From assembly GCA_019009955.1 (NCBI GenBank), contig CM032233.1, positions 87,912,001 to 87,976,000 on the forward strand: a DNA stretch of 64,000 bases, given 5' to 3'. The stretch is from Riptortus pedestris (Eukaryota > Arthropoda > Insecta > Hemiptera > Alydidae). The translations under genes and the position numbers were made by a program. The stretch's first letter is position 1. Each line of letters begins with the position of its first letter. This document shows, piece after piece, positions 49,742-61,764 of this stretch. The notes beneath the pieces were generated by a model that did not search any database, was not told the origin of the DNA, and was given only the letters and a program-made list of their open reading frames with translations.

Positions 49742-49867
49742 CACACGCTCGGAATACACCCTGCTACTCAGCATTAAATGTATAAATCCGAATAACTTGT
49801 GAGGAGTACCTAAACCTAAAAGAGCCCTTTTTTAAGACTGAGGTTATTGCTCAAGTCCGCTTATTAG
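49198..49867. other. Intergenic with (CA)n
   Basis: (CA)n at 49687-49739. Nothing else recognised. Confidence 0.45.
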
Positions 49868-50285
49868 GTAATAAAAATCAAAGATTAATAGTTGGCTTGA
49901 CAATTTACACATTCAAACCACAAAAACCATGCCTCCTTTGTGAAGTTAGAAAAAACACCCTTATTCACTTCATTCTTAAATGCCCAGTTTTAGAAGAAAG
50001 AAGAAAACATCTCCTGAAAATACTCGATATTCCACAGTAAGAAGACATAATCTCCATGGATAATCTTTTTGACCTTATGGACATGAATAAGATAAACTCA
50101 CAACATATACAATTATTAAAATAAAGTAAATGTTTTATTTTATATCTTTTCTGTAATTATTGTATATACTATTTTAAAATTAATTCTTTGCTTATATTTA
50201 AAAAGAGAAATGTAATCATAAAAATATGGCTGAACCCTTGCTATAAAATTTTAAAAGCAATAAAAATATTCATTCAATCATTCAT
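49868..50285 (+). pseudogene. Non-LTR retrotransposon zinc-knuckle C-terminus and 3' end
   Basis: One frame reads LTIYTFKPQKPCLLCEVRK, then NTLIHFILKCPVLEERRKHL, then a stop, then MDNLFDLMDMNKIN. The CLLC...H...C spacing is the CCHC knuckle at the end of non-LTR ORF2. The stop falls inside the reading frame. The 3' end has ATGGCTGAACCCTTGCTATA, an A-rich stretch and ATTC-type repeats. Upstream domains are absent (5' truncated). Confidence 0.78.
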
Positions 50286-50904
50286 TTGTTTAATATCTAC
50301 TGTTTGCATTTAAAATTTGGTATGTGCCCGTCAAAATGGGTTTAATTAAGTCTAAGCTTTTGACTCGTAGATGGTCGTGAGTCAGAAAAAACCTTGTGAA
50401 TGATACACTAATACAAATATGTTAGGTTCTTTTTAGCTGAGTTCTCTTTGCACGCGCGAGCGTGTGTAAAAATTCCAAGTTCAAACGCTTTAAAATACAT
50501 TGCCTTGACCATTTAATCCTAAGAATTTTGTCAATATATGTGTTATATTGCTTCAATTTAATGATACACTTAATTAGTTAATATTAACCAAAAATGAGAA
50601 ATAAGTTGTATCCCAAGGCGGAGATCAGAGTTTATGCAATTTCATTCAAGGTCATAATTTCTTATTTCCAACAATTCCACTATGTTTGCCTTGGGAAAGT
50701 TCCATGGGGTTTTGATAGTTGCATAGAAGTTCCACGCTCTCTGAACATTTCAACAATATTGTAAAATTTACTTCTTTCTTATGCATTATCAGTTAACAGT
50801 TATTTCAACATTATCCACAAATGCAGCTGTGATAACTGAAGATTTGATGGATGCTCAACATTGCTTAGAGTTCATTAGAAACGTACGTTGCAAATTTAAA
50901 AAAA
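50286..50904. other. Intergenic, nothing recognised
   Basis: No supported feature. Confidence 0.4.
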
Positions 50905-50965
50905 AAATGTCCTTCCCCAGGAGCTGTGAAATCTAATCAGGTTTCCTAAGAGCTGGAAAGACTCT
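50905..50965 (+). mobile_element. HINE-like 5' end scrap
   Basis: TGTCCTTCCCCAGGAGCTG and AATCAGGTTTCC resemble a decayed 5' terminus. It lies head-on against the next, minus-strand copy. Confidence 0.5.
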
Positions 50966-50977
50966 AAGATGGCTTCA

Positions 50978-51100
50978 TTTTAGCAGATTCCCTTTTCTGG
51001 AAAATCAGCTATTGAACTCTTACTCATGACGCGATTTTCGAAAAATTTCTTATAATGTCCATCGATCCTACCTAGTAGATAACGAAAATGCGGTTCGTTC

Positions 51101-51177
<77 letters not shown>

Positions 51178-51632
51178 TGTTGACGCTCTAGCGCTCGCAA
51201 TTTTTGTTTAATCGTTAAGAAATTCGAGATGTAAACATTTTATATAAAACTAAACATCAAGTTCCTTAATGGTGTAAATCGGCCCAGTGGGAGGGTGGGT
51301 TTAGAGGGGGAGAATTTCGAAAATTCAAAATATCTCCGTTATTATACATCGGAGCAAAAAGTGTATGGAAAAATCTTATTTTAAATAAGATGCTCTGTAA
51401 ATATAAATGTTGTTATATTCGTTTTTTTCAGTATCTAGTTTTCGGCATTCAGTAAACCCCCACTCTTACTTATGTCATATTAACAAAAAGCTATTATATA
51501 ATGAAGCACATTATTTGAAGCCTATATATGAAATATTGTTCTCATTGAACTTTTACTACTTGAAATAAATGCATTTGCGTGGCGCACGTGGGATGTCTGT
51601 TTTGTTAACGCTGCCCCTGCATGACGGACTTT
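50978..51632 (-). mobile_element. HINE-like element, full length, (TA)n(TG)n
   Basis: TTTTAGCAGATTCCC end with a decayed palindrome, tail, TA run (51107-51135) then TG run (51136-51176), hairpin remnant GCTCTAGCGCTCG, G-rich tract, A module and 5' end GCATGACGGACTTT. Confidence 0.85.
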
Positions 51633-53418
51633 CTTTTATATAGTCTTTATTGCGCCTGAAATATTTTTGATCAAGGGACAAAAGATCTCTGCATACCCAA
51701 TCATGAATGTTCGACGCGTAGATTGTATAAGTCAACGAAAGGGAGCTTACTAAATTAATAATTTATTTACATTAGCACGGAATTAATGATGGAACAATTT
51801 GCTCCAATCCTCCACGTTTTGAGGAGTCCTCGTTCTAGGTTGGCTTCCATTGGAGTCCACATACGCTCCAAGGCCATTCAAGTCTTTTGATAGCTGGGAA
51901 AAGAAAACGATAAAGATCTCTGCATAAACAAGGTTTGAAACTAAAGACGAAGGATTTTGGTATTAACTGATATCATAACTTCATTTTTCTTAGTTTGATG
52001 TTGTTTAAGAACTATTGAAACCACTAGGGCTTTTCCAAACCTCTCTCCCCCATTATTGTTGTAGTCACATGTTTATTTGCAGTAGCTGTTTCTACATTGA
52101 AAATGACGATCATGTAAACAATATTGATATTTAAGATAGTAGTTCCGTGAATTGTGAAGCTCAGTTCTTTTAAATATTAATCGTTACGTCGTCTGGTTTA
52201 AAGTAATAATATCTAATTGATAATTCTTTATTTTAATGATATATTGGCGTTGATATTATTGCATTATCAAAGTATCTTTACTGCCTACTAATATATTGAT
52301 ATTATATTTATTCTCCCATTTATTTTTATTTAAGAATTTGTAAATGTGTTTATTATCTTTTTAGATCTTGAACTTTTCTCACATTAGTAAACCAATAAAA
52401 GACCACACTAATGTTGGTTTAAGACATGCAAACATATTTTAATAATACAGTGGAAAAATATGTTTGCCCAGGTAAGCAAGGCTGTATCATTACGTTAACG
52501 AAAATGAACACTTTAACAAATGACAGGCCCAGACCTTGGAGGCGTTGATAATGCACAGTATAGGATACCAGGTCCAGAATTACTATTATTTTCCCGAAGG
52601 CAACGCAGTTAGTCCCACAAAACCAACCACACGACTAGTGATGTCAACTGAATATCTTGTTTAAAACGGAGAATGATGACAATGAGAGAATTTTTAGCCA
52701 GTGAGAGCTTAATAAAAAAAATGTGTGTGTGTTTGTGTGTATAAGATTGGTTCTATACAATTTTTTAATCCGACTCATAATCATGGAGATATTATGAATT
52801 TCCGAAATAATTCTCTTGTATTCACTAATGTTTTAGTTATATAACAGTTTAATGATTTTAAATCACAATCTTCCCCTTTCGCCATTATTGTTTTAGTAAT
52901 ATTATTCTTTACCAAGAAATATATTGTCATACCATTAAAGCATAATATAAATTTTCATTTATTCTTTAATAAAATATTAATACCTCTTTTGAATTCATTT
53001 TTAATTGTCTGTTATAGACATCGACTAGCGTGTATTCCCTTTATATTTTGTTATACACCACTTTATCTAGGTGATTTTTGTTTCTTCACAAAAGCGCCTT
53101 CAGAAAGGACAGTTAGAAATATTGTACCTCATGATTTCAATTGTTTTTGAGTTGTTTCATAGTGAATTTATTAGAGTTTAGTGTCTAGTGAAAATTAATT
53201 TTAATGTTCAAGTGAAGTTTTTTTATTTCGGCACAAAATTTTAAAAGAATATTATTATTAAATTCTTTAAGAGTGACTAAATTAATGAATTAATTTTTAC
53301 AATATACATTCCTACACGTTATTCGTATAACCGATGCCTCACGGTTAAGAGTTACAAAAATATCTAAAGAAGTTGAGCTATGTTTTTGAATGAAGTAAAA
53401 TTAGTTAAATTATATATA
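51633..53418. other. Intergenic with one HINE-like scrap
   Basis: 52740-52810 (plus) matches an A-module fragment (AAGATTGGTTCTATACAATT, CCGACTCATAATCATGGAG). No gene recognised in the rest. Confidence 0.45.
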
Positions 53419-54767
53419 TCTATATATATATAAAATTGTAACCTCTGTCTGTAAATTGATTTTTTTCGCGAAATTTCACGATAACTTTTCGTTTCACATG
53501 TCCTAGACACCATAACTGCAATTTGTTTCTTTGGTGTCTGTTTGTTTGTTTATTTGTTTGTTTGTTTGTTACCTTTTCACGCATAAACGGCTGAACCGAA
53601 TTTTATGAAACTTGGTATGTATATTACTACTAACCCAACTTAGACTTTAGGCTATATTAAAATTCTCTGAGATGAACAGGAGTGGGGGTTATAAGGGAGG
53701 CCTGAAATTAAAAATAGCGATATTTCGTTTCCTATTGGTTTTTCGTCAAATATGAACAAACAAAAGTTGTTTATTTTGTTATTTAGAGTAGCTTTTGTTA
53801 TATATACTTTTTTCATATACCGATTTATAAACGAGATATACGCTAAAACCTACAGCGGAAGTGAACAATTTTATTTGGGATAAAAGACCCAACCGAAATA
53901 AATAAAACTCAGTATGTGTATTAGCACTAACGCTTTCATTACAACAAGGCATACCAACATTTCTAGGAACGGGCAGGAGTGGGGGTTATAAGGGAAGCCA
54001 GAAATTAAAAATAGCGGTATTTTGATTTCTATTCGTTTTTCGTCAAATTTGAACATAACAAGAGTTGTTTATTTTGTTATTTAGAGTAACTTTGGTTATA
54101 TAAACTTTTTTCGTATACCGAATTATAAACGAGATATACGCTAAAACATATAGCGGAAGTGAACAATTTTATTTGGGACAAAAGACCCAACCGAACTAAA
54201 TAAAACTCGGCATGTGTATTAGCACTAACGTATTCATTATAATAAGCCATACCAACATTTCTAGGGACGGGCAGTAGTGGGGGTTGTAAGGAAGGCCTGA
54301 ATTAAAAAATAGCGGTATTTCGTTTTCTATTGGTTTTTCTGCAAATATGCACATAACTAAAGATGTTTATTTTGTTATTTAAAGTAACTTTTGTCACATA
54401 CACTTTTTTCGTATACCAAATTATAAACGAGATATACAGTAAATCTAAAGTAATTTGCGTAGAAATATTGATATGCTCAACAATTCTGACCAATATGAAC
54501 TACCAGGTACCTCACCGGGAAAAATTAATTCAAATCAATGTTAATATTTTGTCCTTAATAGCCGAAATCTATGCATAATGCACAGGAGACGGTAAATATG
54601 ACAATTTGGAGGACAGTGAATTATTACAAAAAAAAACGACGGGTATAACCCGTAAACTCTGGGACGGGTAAATGTCAAAATATTATGCAAAGTAAAGCCT
54701 TGCCAAAAAAATACCATCACCATTCAGCCTCAAATGAATTCCGAGCGAAGCCGGGTATCTGAGCTAG
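53419..54767 (+). mobile_element. Non-autonomous Helitron, copy 1 (3 internal units)
   Basis: Starts TCTATATATATATAAAATTG after an A and ends with the hairpin CCGAGCGAAGCCGGG, a short spacer and CTAG before a T. This is the canonical 5'-TC, 3' hairpin plus CTRR structure with A/T insertion. Inside are a (TGTT)n run (about 53535-53570), TTTTCACGCATAAACGGC, and three tandem units of about 298 bp, each containing GAGTGGGGGTT or a close variant (about 53682, 53968, 54270). Near the 3' end a 71-codon ORF has no Rep or helicase motif. Confidence 0.92.
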
Positions 54768-54779
54768 TACATATATATA

Positions 54780-54840
<61 letters not shown>

Positions 54841-56434
54841 GTAACCTCTGTCTGTACATTGATTTTTTTCGCGAAATTTCACGATAACTTTTCGTTTCAC
54901 ATGTCATAGACACCATATCTGCATTTTGTTTCTTTTGTGTATGTTTGTTTGTTTGTTTGTTTGTTTGTTTGTTTGTTTGTTACCTTTTCACGCATAAACG
55001 GCTGAACCGAATTTTATAAAACTTAGTATTTATATTACTACTAACCCAATTTAGACTTTAGGCTATATTAATTTTCTCTGAGACGAATAGGAGTGGGGGT
55101 TATAAGGGAAGCCTGAAATTAAAAATAGCGATATTTCGTTTTCTATTGGTTTTTCGGTAAATATGCCCATAACAAAAGTTGTTTAATTTGTTATTTAGAG
55201 TAACTTTTGTTATATACACTTTTGTCGTATACCGAAGTTTAAATGCGTTATACGTTAAAAACTACTGCGGAAGTCAACAATTTTATTTGGGACAAAAAAC
55301 TCAACCGAACTAAACCAAACTCGGTATGTGAATTAGCACTAACTCCTTCATGATAATAAGCTGTACCATTATTTCTAGAGACGAGCAGGAGTGGGGGTTG
55401 TAGGGGAGGTCTGAAATTAAAAATAGCAATATTTCGTTTCCTATAGAATTTTAGGCAATTATGCACATAACAAAAGTTGTTTATTTTGTTATTTGGAGTA
55501 ACTTATATTATATTCACTTTTGTCGTATACCGAATTATAAACGAGATATACGCTAAAACCTATAGCGGAAATGAACAATTTTATTTGGGACAAAAGACCC
55601 AACCGAAATAAATAAAACTCGGTATGTGCATTAGCACTAACGCTTTCATTATTATAATAAGCCATACCAACATTTCTAGCGACGGGCAGGAGGGGGGGGG
55701 GAAGGTTATAAGGGAGGCCTGAATTTAAAAATAGCGGTATTTCGTTTCCTATTGCATTTTTAGCAATTATACACATAACAAAAGTTGTTTATTTTTTTAT
55801 TTGAAGTAACTTTTGTTATATACACTTTTGTCGTATACCTAAGTATAAATGAGTTATACTTTAAAAACTACTGCGGAAGTCAACAATTTTATGTGACACA
55901 AAAAACTCAACCGAACTAAACCAAACTCGGTATGTCAATTAGCACTAATGCCTTCCTTATAATAAGCCATACTAACATTTCTAGGGACGGGCAGGAGTGG
56001 GGGTTATAAGGGAGGCCTGAAATTAATAATAGTGATATTTTGTTTCTTATTGGGGTTTCGGCAAATATGCACATAACAAAAGTTGTTTATTTTGTTATTT
56101 AGAGAAATTTGCTCAATAATTCTTTTCAATATGAACTACCAGGTACAGCACCTGGAAAAATTAATTTTAATGTATGTTAATATTTTGTCCTTAATAATTC
56201 AAATCTATGCACAATACACAGGAAACGGGAAATATGGCAATATGGAGGACAGTGAAGTCTTACATAAAAAATTAATTTTATTATTAACAAATCCACAGAA
56301 ACGACGGGTATTAACCCGTATAACACTGGGACAGGTAAATATCAAAATATTGTGCAAAGTCAAGCCTTGCCAAAAAAATATCATCACCATTCAGCCTCAA
56401 ATGAATTCCCGGGCGAAGCCGGGTATCTGAGCTA

Positions 56435-56435
<1 letters not shown>
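54780..56435 (+). mobile_element. Non-autonomous Helitron, copy 2 (4 internal units)
   Basis: Starts TC followed by a long TA run and AAAATTGTAACCTCTG; ends CCCGGGCGAAGCCGGG, spacer, CTAG, then T. Begins 12 bp after copy 1, in the same orientation. Four internal units of about 300 bp (GGGGGTT landmarks near 55087, 55385, 55700, 55993) account for its extra 307 bp over copy 1. The 115-codon ORF at 56083-56430 is not a known Helitron protein. Confidence 0.92.

Positions 56436-56482
<47 letters not shown>
56436..56482. repeat. (TA)n microsatellite after Helitron copy 2
   Basis: TA run that starts directly after the CTAG terminus, so copy 2 sits in TA-rich DNA on both sides. Confidence 0.95.
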
Positions 56483-56487
<5 letters not shown>

Positions 56488-56960
56488 ACATGATTTCAAT
56501 CGGTAATAATTTTGTAGGTTTAGCTTTTTATCTCTTAACGAGTTGTTTGTCTATTAGTAGCTAATAGCTACTGTAATGACTGCTATCATTCCATCAAACT
56601 GATACCATTGTTTATAAAATAGTTCTTTTAATAATTACCATCTTTAAATGATTTATTTATTGATGTCATTCCTTCCTGACCGAGGACAACCGGCGCGCTG
56701 GAATGTTCCTATCACTTTGACCTATACTAAATATAGAATTCTTACAAAATACATTTTTTTTTTTTTTTATGAAGATATAAATACTATTATCATTCATTAT
56801 CTATAGGCTGCCAATTATTGAAGTTAATGAATAATAAGCGGTAAGAATAAGTAGTGATAATTAATTCATTGATTGCGAAATTGACTGTCTGATGAATAAT
56901 TGACTACCGTTTATTCAAAAGGTCACTATTTCATACGATTTACAAGAAACCGTGAAGAAA
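56483..56960. other. Intergenic, nothing recognised
   Basis: T run at about 56754-56769. No gene seen. Confidence 0.4.
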
Positions 56961-57534
56961 AAAATCCGTCACGCAGGGGCTGGGTAAACTAAGCAAATTT
57001 CCCACGTGACGTTTTACAATAGAGAAATCTGCCTAATAATAACAGTAGTAGTAACGAGTGACTAACCCAATTCATGAGGGACGAACAGTTACGGAAACGG
57101 CCGAACTAGCTTTCGGCGGAAAGTCCTGAACACAGCCGACAGGTTAATATTCAAGATATAGAATAAATGAATAGAACAATATTTATAGTAAATTTAATTT
57201 CCAATAAGATTGATTCTACACACTTTTTCGATCCGACGCATAATAACGGAGATATTTTGTATTTTCAAAAACCCCCCCTCCTTCTGGTGCGATTTCAGCC
57301 ATTAACGAACTTGATCTTCCTTTTTACATAAAATGATTAAATATCAAGTTTGGTACCGATCAAACAAAAATTGCAACCGCTAGAGCGTTAACAGACAAAT
57401 ATATATAATTTTGAACGGACCTCATTTTCGTCATCTTCTGGGTAGGATCGATGGACATTTGAGGAAATTTGTCAAAACTCGCGTCATGAGTACGGCCTCA
57501 ATAGCTGAATTCCCTTAAGGGAAATCTGCTAAAA
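56961..57534 (+). mobile_element. HINE-like element, subfamily C, full length, almost no microsatellite
   Basis: AAAATCCGTCACGCAGGGG start, C-specific block (GAACTAGCTTTCGGCGG), A module, C-rich tract, CCGCTAGAGCGTTAAC, only a very short TA spacer, tail with GGATCGATGGACATTTGAGG, palindrome and CTGCTAAAA. A useful low-slippage reference for the tail. Confidence 0.9.
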
Positions 57535-57764
57535 TGGACCAGATATAACAGCTTTCGATTTTAATTCATCAATATCGGTGCATGTTTGCATAACAATTCC
57601 TGTTTGACTCATTTAGGTATTTGATGGAATATAAAGCATATGCTAATGATGGATATACGGATAGATACGGAGATTCCAATTGTGATTAGGAATCAAAACA
57701 CTTTTCTCTAAACTGGAATTTAATTTAAGACTATGTAACCCGAGATAACATTGAAGACTATTAT

Positions 57765-58306
57765 TAGTTGTCAAATCACCAAACTCCAATCACGAAACAA
57801 ACATTTCTCATTCAAAGCTCAGTAACCTTTTGTAATCAGTTCATCCCTAATAGCCTGACACATATACTTCTCTACTGTGAGAAGCTCATCGAAGACAGAA
57901 ATAAATATCTACAAACACTTTCCTCAGCAGTCAGTGATGTACATAAAATTGAAGAGATACTAGCCTCGAAAAACTACACAAGATTTACTGCTTCATCACG
58001 TCAGCATGCAATACTCTGGACTCAATAAGTACTGATGGACCACACTCAAGTTAAATATTATATTAAGACGGAAAAGGGTTTATAGAATGCTTTTAGTTAT
58101 CTTTTATTTACTATATTTTACTATTTACACTATATTGCTTTTTTTTTGTTTTTCTTTATTGTCAAAAGATTGTTGATCTCAAGAACTTGGATTTAATTAT
58201 TTATTTAAAAAAACAGAATTCTTATTTGTTTATTTAATTTGTACAATATATAAATCTTTAAAAAATAAATATATATTCTATTCTATTCTAATAGTTGTCA
58301 AATCAC
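57765..58306 (+). mobile_element. 5'-truncated non-LTR retrotransposon with 15-bp TSD
   Basis: TAGTTGTCAAATCAC occurs exactly at 57765-57779 and 58292-58306, bracketing a 512-bp insertion. The insertion carries the end of an ORF2 (SLTHILLYCEKLIEDRNKYL, about 57852-57910; frame closes at 58028) followed by a T-rich 3' UTR and an (ATTCT)n tail. The HxLLxC...R pattern is that of the non-LTR C-terminal region. The exact duplication suggests a fairly recent insertion. Domains upstream were lost by 5' truncation. Confidence 0.9.
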
Positions 58307-59246
58307 TAGCTGGACAGTAGAACTAGACATAGTTCTACAAATCATGCTATTAGTTTCCATCACTGCTAAGTGAAATCGGAAAAAGACGGTCAATTAAATG
58401 CAAAAAAAACTTAACGTTAATGAGAACAAGGAAGACCTTTTAAGAACCTGTTGGTAAAATAGTTTTTTATCTATGTGAAGAGCTGTATGAAATGTTACAT
58501 AACATGAAATGTAAGTGAGAGAGTAGGATGGGTAAAGATTTAACCTTCAAGCATTAACAACGCTTCATAGACAACTCGAATTTCCGCTAAGTTAACACTA
58601 ATGGATGACATATTCAACGTTCAAATAAACAGCTAAATACAACTAAACCCGTTTCGAGCTATTTACTGGCTACCGAAGGCCGCAATTAGACCATTTAGCT
58701 ATTAGGCCATGATTGTCCCAGTAAAACCAGCCACGCAAAATGGAGGCCTGTCTCCTTGAATTCAGAGGAAGACAATTAAGCTGTCTCAGAATTAAAACAT
58801 TAGTTTTAAAAAATATATTCATATTGCATAAGCGTGCGTAATGTGATAGCTTTGTTAAAGACGTGTATTTTTTTAACCATTTGATAAAAATAAAAATTTT
58901 AGAATTGAAGCACCGCAGCATTTTTTTTTTTTTTCAAAAATGGGACAACACAAAAGACAGCCACGGCTAACGCATTTTACACGCACAGATACACGAATAA
59001 AGCCACAAGGTTTGCCGGTCATGAAAAGATCAAGAAGCCTTTAAAAATGATATAATAACAATCTCATAATTGCTTTTAGATTTGCAATCTAATACTTTAG
59101 AAGTACGTTGCATAATAAAGAAAACAGAACTCTTCTCCCCCAGAAACCCTTAAAACTTTGTAGTTCATTAGGGAATGTTCCAACGACTTGAAAATCAAGC
59201 GCGACTATTGTATAGCTTAAGTCAACATTAATTCTGGAATCTATAA
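58307..59246. other. Intergenic, nothing recognised
   Basis: No supported feature; the 83-codon minus ORF at 58670-58921 has no motif. Confidence 0.4.
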
Positions 59247-60205
59247 AAAGTCTGTCATGCAGTGCCTACGCAGATTCCCACTCTAGTGGTCTCATCTCAC
59301 CATATATTATCTACTTCTAAATCAAAATTCGATACGCAATAGTGGCGGTCTATTGCAGGTTGAAAACTAGAAAATACTAATACCTCCCCTTAATACTAGA
59401 AAATGTATAGACTACAATTGTAGAGCACCAGTAGCTTAAAAAGATTGGTTACGTACCATTTTCCGATCCGACTCATAATAATAGAGATATTTTGAATTTT
59501 CGAATCCCTCCCCCTCCTCTATTCCAAGTCCTTTTTCAGACATTAATCAATGTGAGCTTTAGTGTTGACTGAAAAAGTAAAGAATCTAGTATTGTATAGA
59601 TGAAATAAAACATTTTCGAGTCAAGACCGTAATATCTTAATTGATGACGTACTCAAACTACATATTTCCACACAATAAAGGCCCGTTGAAAACAATGTTT
59701 GGTATTTAAACTTGAAAATAGAACGTTTCATGGTATATTGGCTTATTGTTAAGGGGCACGGACTAATAGTTGGGGTTTACTGAAGGCTGAATATTATAAA
59801 AATGCAAATACCTTGGTTAGTCCAGATAGAGAAAAAGTATTTATAGCAACATTTGTAGGGCATTACATTGGAAATAATATCATTTCTATACAATTTTTTG
59901 ATAAAACTCCTAATAGCAAAAATGTTTAGAATTTTCGAAATTCCCCCTCCCACAGCTCGATTTCAGCCGATAACGATCTTGATTCAGTTTTTCATAAAAC
60001 ATTTAAATATCGAGTTCGGTAACGATCGAACACAAATTGCTTTCGCTAAAGCGTTAAAAGACACACACACACACATATATTATATATATATATATATACT
60101 TTTGAAATTTTCGTCATTTCCTGGGCAGGATAGATATTTTAAGAAATATTTTGAAAATGAGTGCAACAATAGTGTAGCAATAGTTGATTTCCCCTAATCT
60201 AATAA
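59247..60205 (+). mobile_element. HINE-like element with B then A module
   Basis: AAAAGTCTGTCATGCAG start, shortened subterminal region, B module (about 59300-59640), A module (about 59700-59950), hairpin remnant GCTAAAGCGTTAA, (CA)n(TA)n at 60063-60098, short tail and a decayed end (GATTTCCCCTAATCTAATAAA). Confidence 0.78.
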
Positions 60206-60289
60206 ACCCGGCTTGAGGACATGTAAGATTTTTATGTTAGGTATAAGAGCATGCTACCCGTGACATTCCTAATCTTCGAAGGAAAGCAC

Positions 60290-60996
60290 GGGTCTTTTTT
60301 ACATTAGCCCCGCATTTCAAATTAGTTTATAATCACATGATTTTAGAAATACTTCTGAGATATTATTTTGATAACTGTTACAATTTATTACCTTCCACAG
60401 CTTTTTCAGAACGTTAGTTGCATCGTTATTGATAAACATGAATCTAATTCAGCACTCGAGTGCTTTTTCAAGTGAATCAGAGGATTTGAAATTTTACCAG
60501 GATTTTTGGATTATTCACAGAAAGAGGACCTGTATTAATGGGCATTACATGAAGATGTATAGTAAAGGTGATGTATGCCTCAGATGGAGGTGCAATAAGT
60601 TGAGTTGCAGAAATCAGAAGAATTCATGAGAAGTCAGCGTCATTAAGGGCACATGGTTTTGAGAAAGTCGCTTACCCTTGGGGAAATCATTACTATTAAT
60701 CTATGCGTAGGCCAATGAATATTCCAGTAGTAAGTATTGCAAGAAAGAACTGGGGATGTCTTGTAAGACTGTTGTAGATTGGAAGAATATGCTCCGGGAG
60801 ATTTGTGCTAATCAAATTTTAGCAAATGTCTGTTAATTTTATACTTGTAATAAATGTGGTTCAGTTTCTCTCAAAACTTTCTTTTATCAATGTTTATAAT
60901 AGTTTATTAGTAAGAGTTTTATCACTAGGATTTCTAAAATCATGTGATTACGTGTATAACCTAATTTGAAATGCGGGGCTAATGTAAAAAAGAACC
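60290..60996 (+). mobile_element. Merlin-type DNA transposon, internally deleted, 8-bp TSD
   Basis: The terminal inverted repeats are 36 bp with one mismatch: GGGTCTTTTTTACATTAGCC at 60290 and, inverted at 60996, GGTTCTTTTTTACATTAGCC. Similarity continues inward with ATCACATGATTTTAGAAAT. GAAAGCAC is duplicated at 60282-60289 and 60997-61004. The only coding content is a broken IS1595-type transposase N-terminus. Merlin elements are the eukaryotic relatives of IS1016/IS1595 and make 8-9-bp duplications, which fits. Confidence 0.88.
60438..60836 (+). pseudogene. IS1595/Merlin-like transposase N-terminal pseudogene
   Basis: In one frame from ATG 60438 about 132 codons read through three stops (TGA 60627, TGA 60660, TAG 60708) to TAA at 60834. 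Visible landmarks in order: a zinc-ribbon-like CINGH ... LRWRC ... CR, then GTWF-ESRLPLGK, then ANEYSSSKYCKKELGMS and TVVDWKNMLREICANQILAN. These are the zinc ribbon and helix-turn-helix blocks that precede the DDE domain of ISXO2-like transposases found in many arthropods. The DDE catalytic domain is absent: the frame ends where it should begin. The protein is therefore both truncated and disrupted. Confidence 0.85.
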
Positions 60997-61004
60997 GAAA
61001 GCAC

Positions 61005-61764
61005 TAACGTCCGAAATAATGCGGGCCATTGTAGACTAAGCTGGGAAGTAGGAAGGAGAGTGGCCGACCTCACTAGACCGAGGTTATCGTTGCTAACCTT
61101 CATTCCACTCTCAGAACCCAAGGGTATGGAGTAATTAGTGGTCACGAAAAACATTTGCGGAAAACTTGTGTGAATTGTATTCATAATAATTCTTTTCTTC
61201 GTTATTACCTTGTCCTATTCAACCCAAGTTCACACTCATGTACTTATTATTAAATGTTTATTAAAAGAAGATTAGAAACTAAAAATCGGTCAAGTGCGAG
61301 TTGATGGCCAATGATGATAAAAAAATGCCATCACTTGTATTGATATAAGCACGTTTCTCAACTCATTCAACATTCTGAATATATTTTGAATTTGCATACA
61401 ATTTGCTAAAAGGAAAAGTAAAATCGTCATGAGTACGACCTTAATAGCTGATTTCCCTGAAGTCTTAAATTTGGTAAAAGACCCACAAATAATTAACACC
61501 CAGAAAGTTACAAGATAAGTAGAGTATATTTCAGTAGATGTAAGCACAGCAATGAAGCCCACTTTTTTTTCTTGGAACTCCTAGGTAATTTAATTTCACC
61601 GAAGTAACAATCTTTATGTTAAGCTTACATGTGACTAAGCTTAATCAGGTGTTAAACCTTAAGCCTAAATAATTCAGGACGTGAAGTCCTATATATTTTA
61701 TGCACAATTAAAACGTATTATGAAAATATGACCTATTTAACTTTAATTAACTAATTTATGACGG
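61005..61764. other. Intergenic with one HINE-like scrap
   Basis: 61421-61475 (plus) is a decayed tail end (CGTCATGAGTACGACC, AATAGCTGATTTCCC). The 78- and 90-codon minus ORFs have no motif. Confidence 0.45.

Noticed and set aside
54302..56430. ORFs near the 3' ends of the Helitrons as Rep/helicase remnants
   Set aside because: They contain none of the HUH or helicase motifs and lie in repeat units or spacer.
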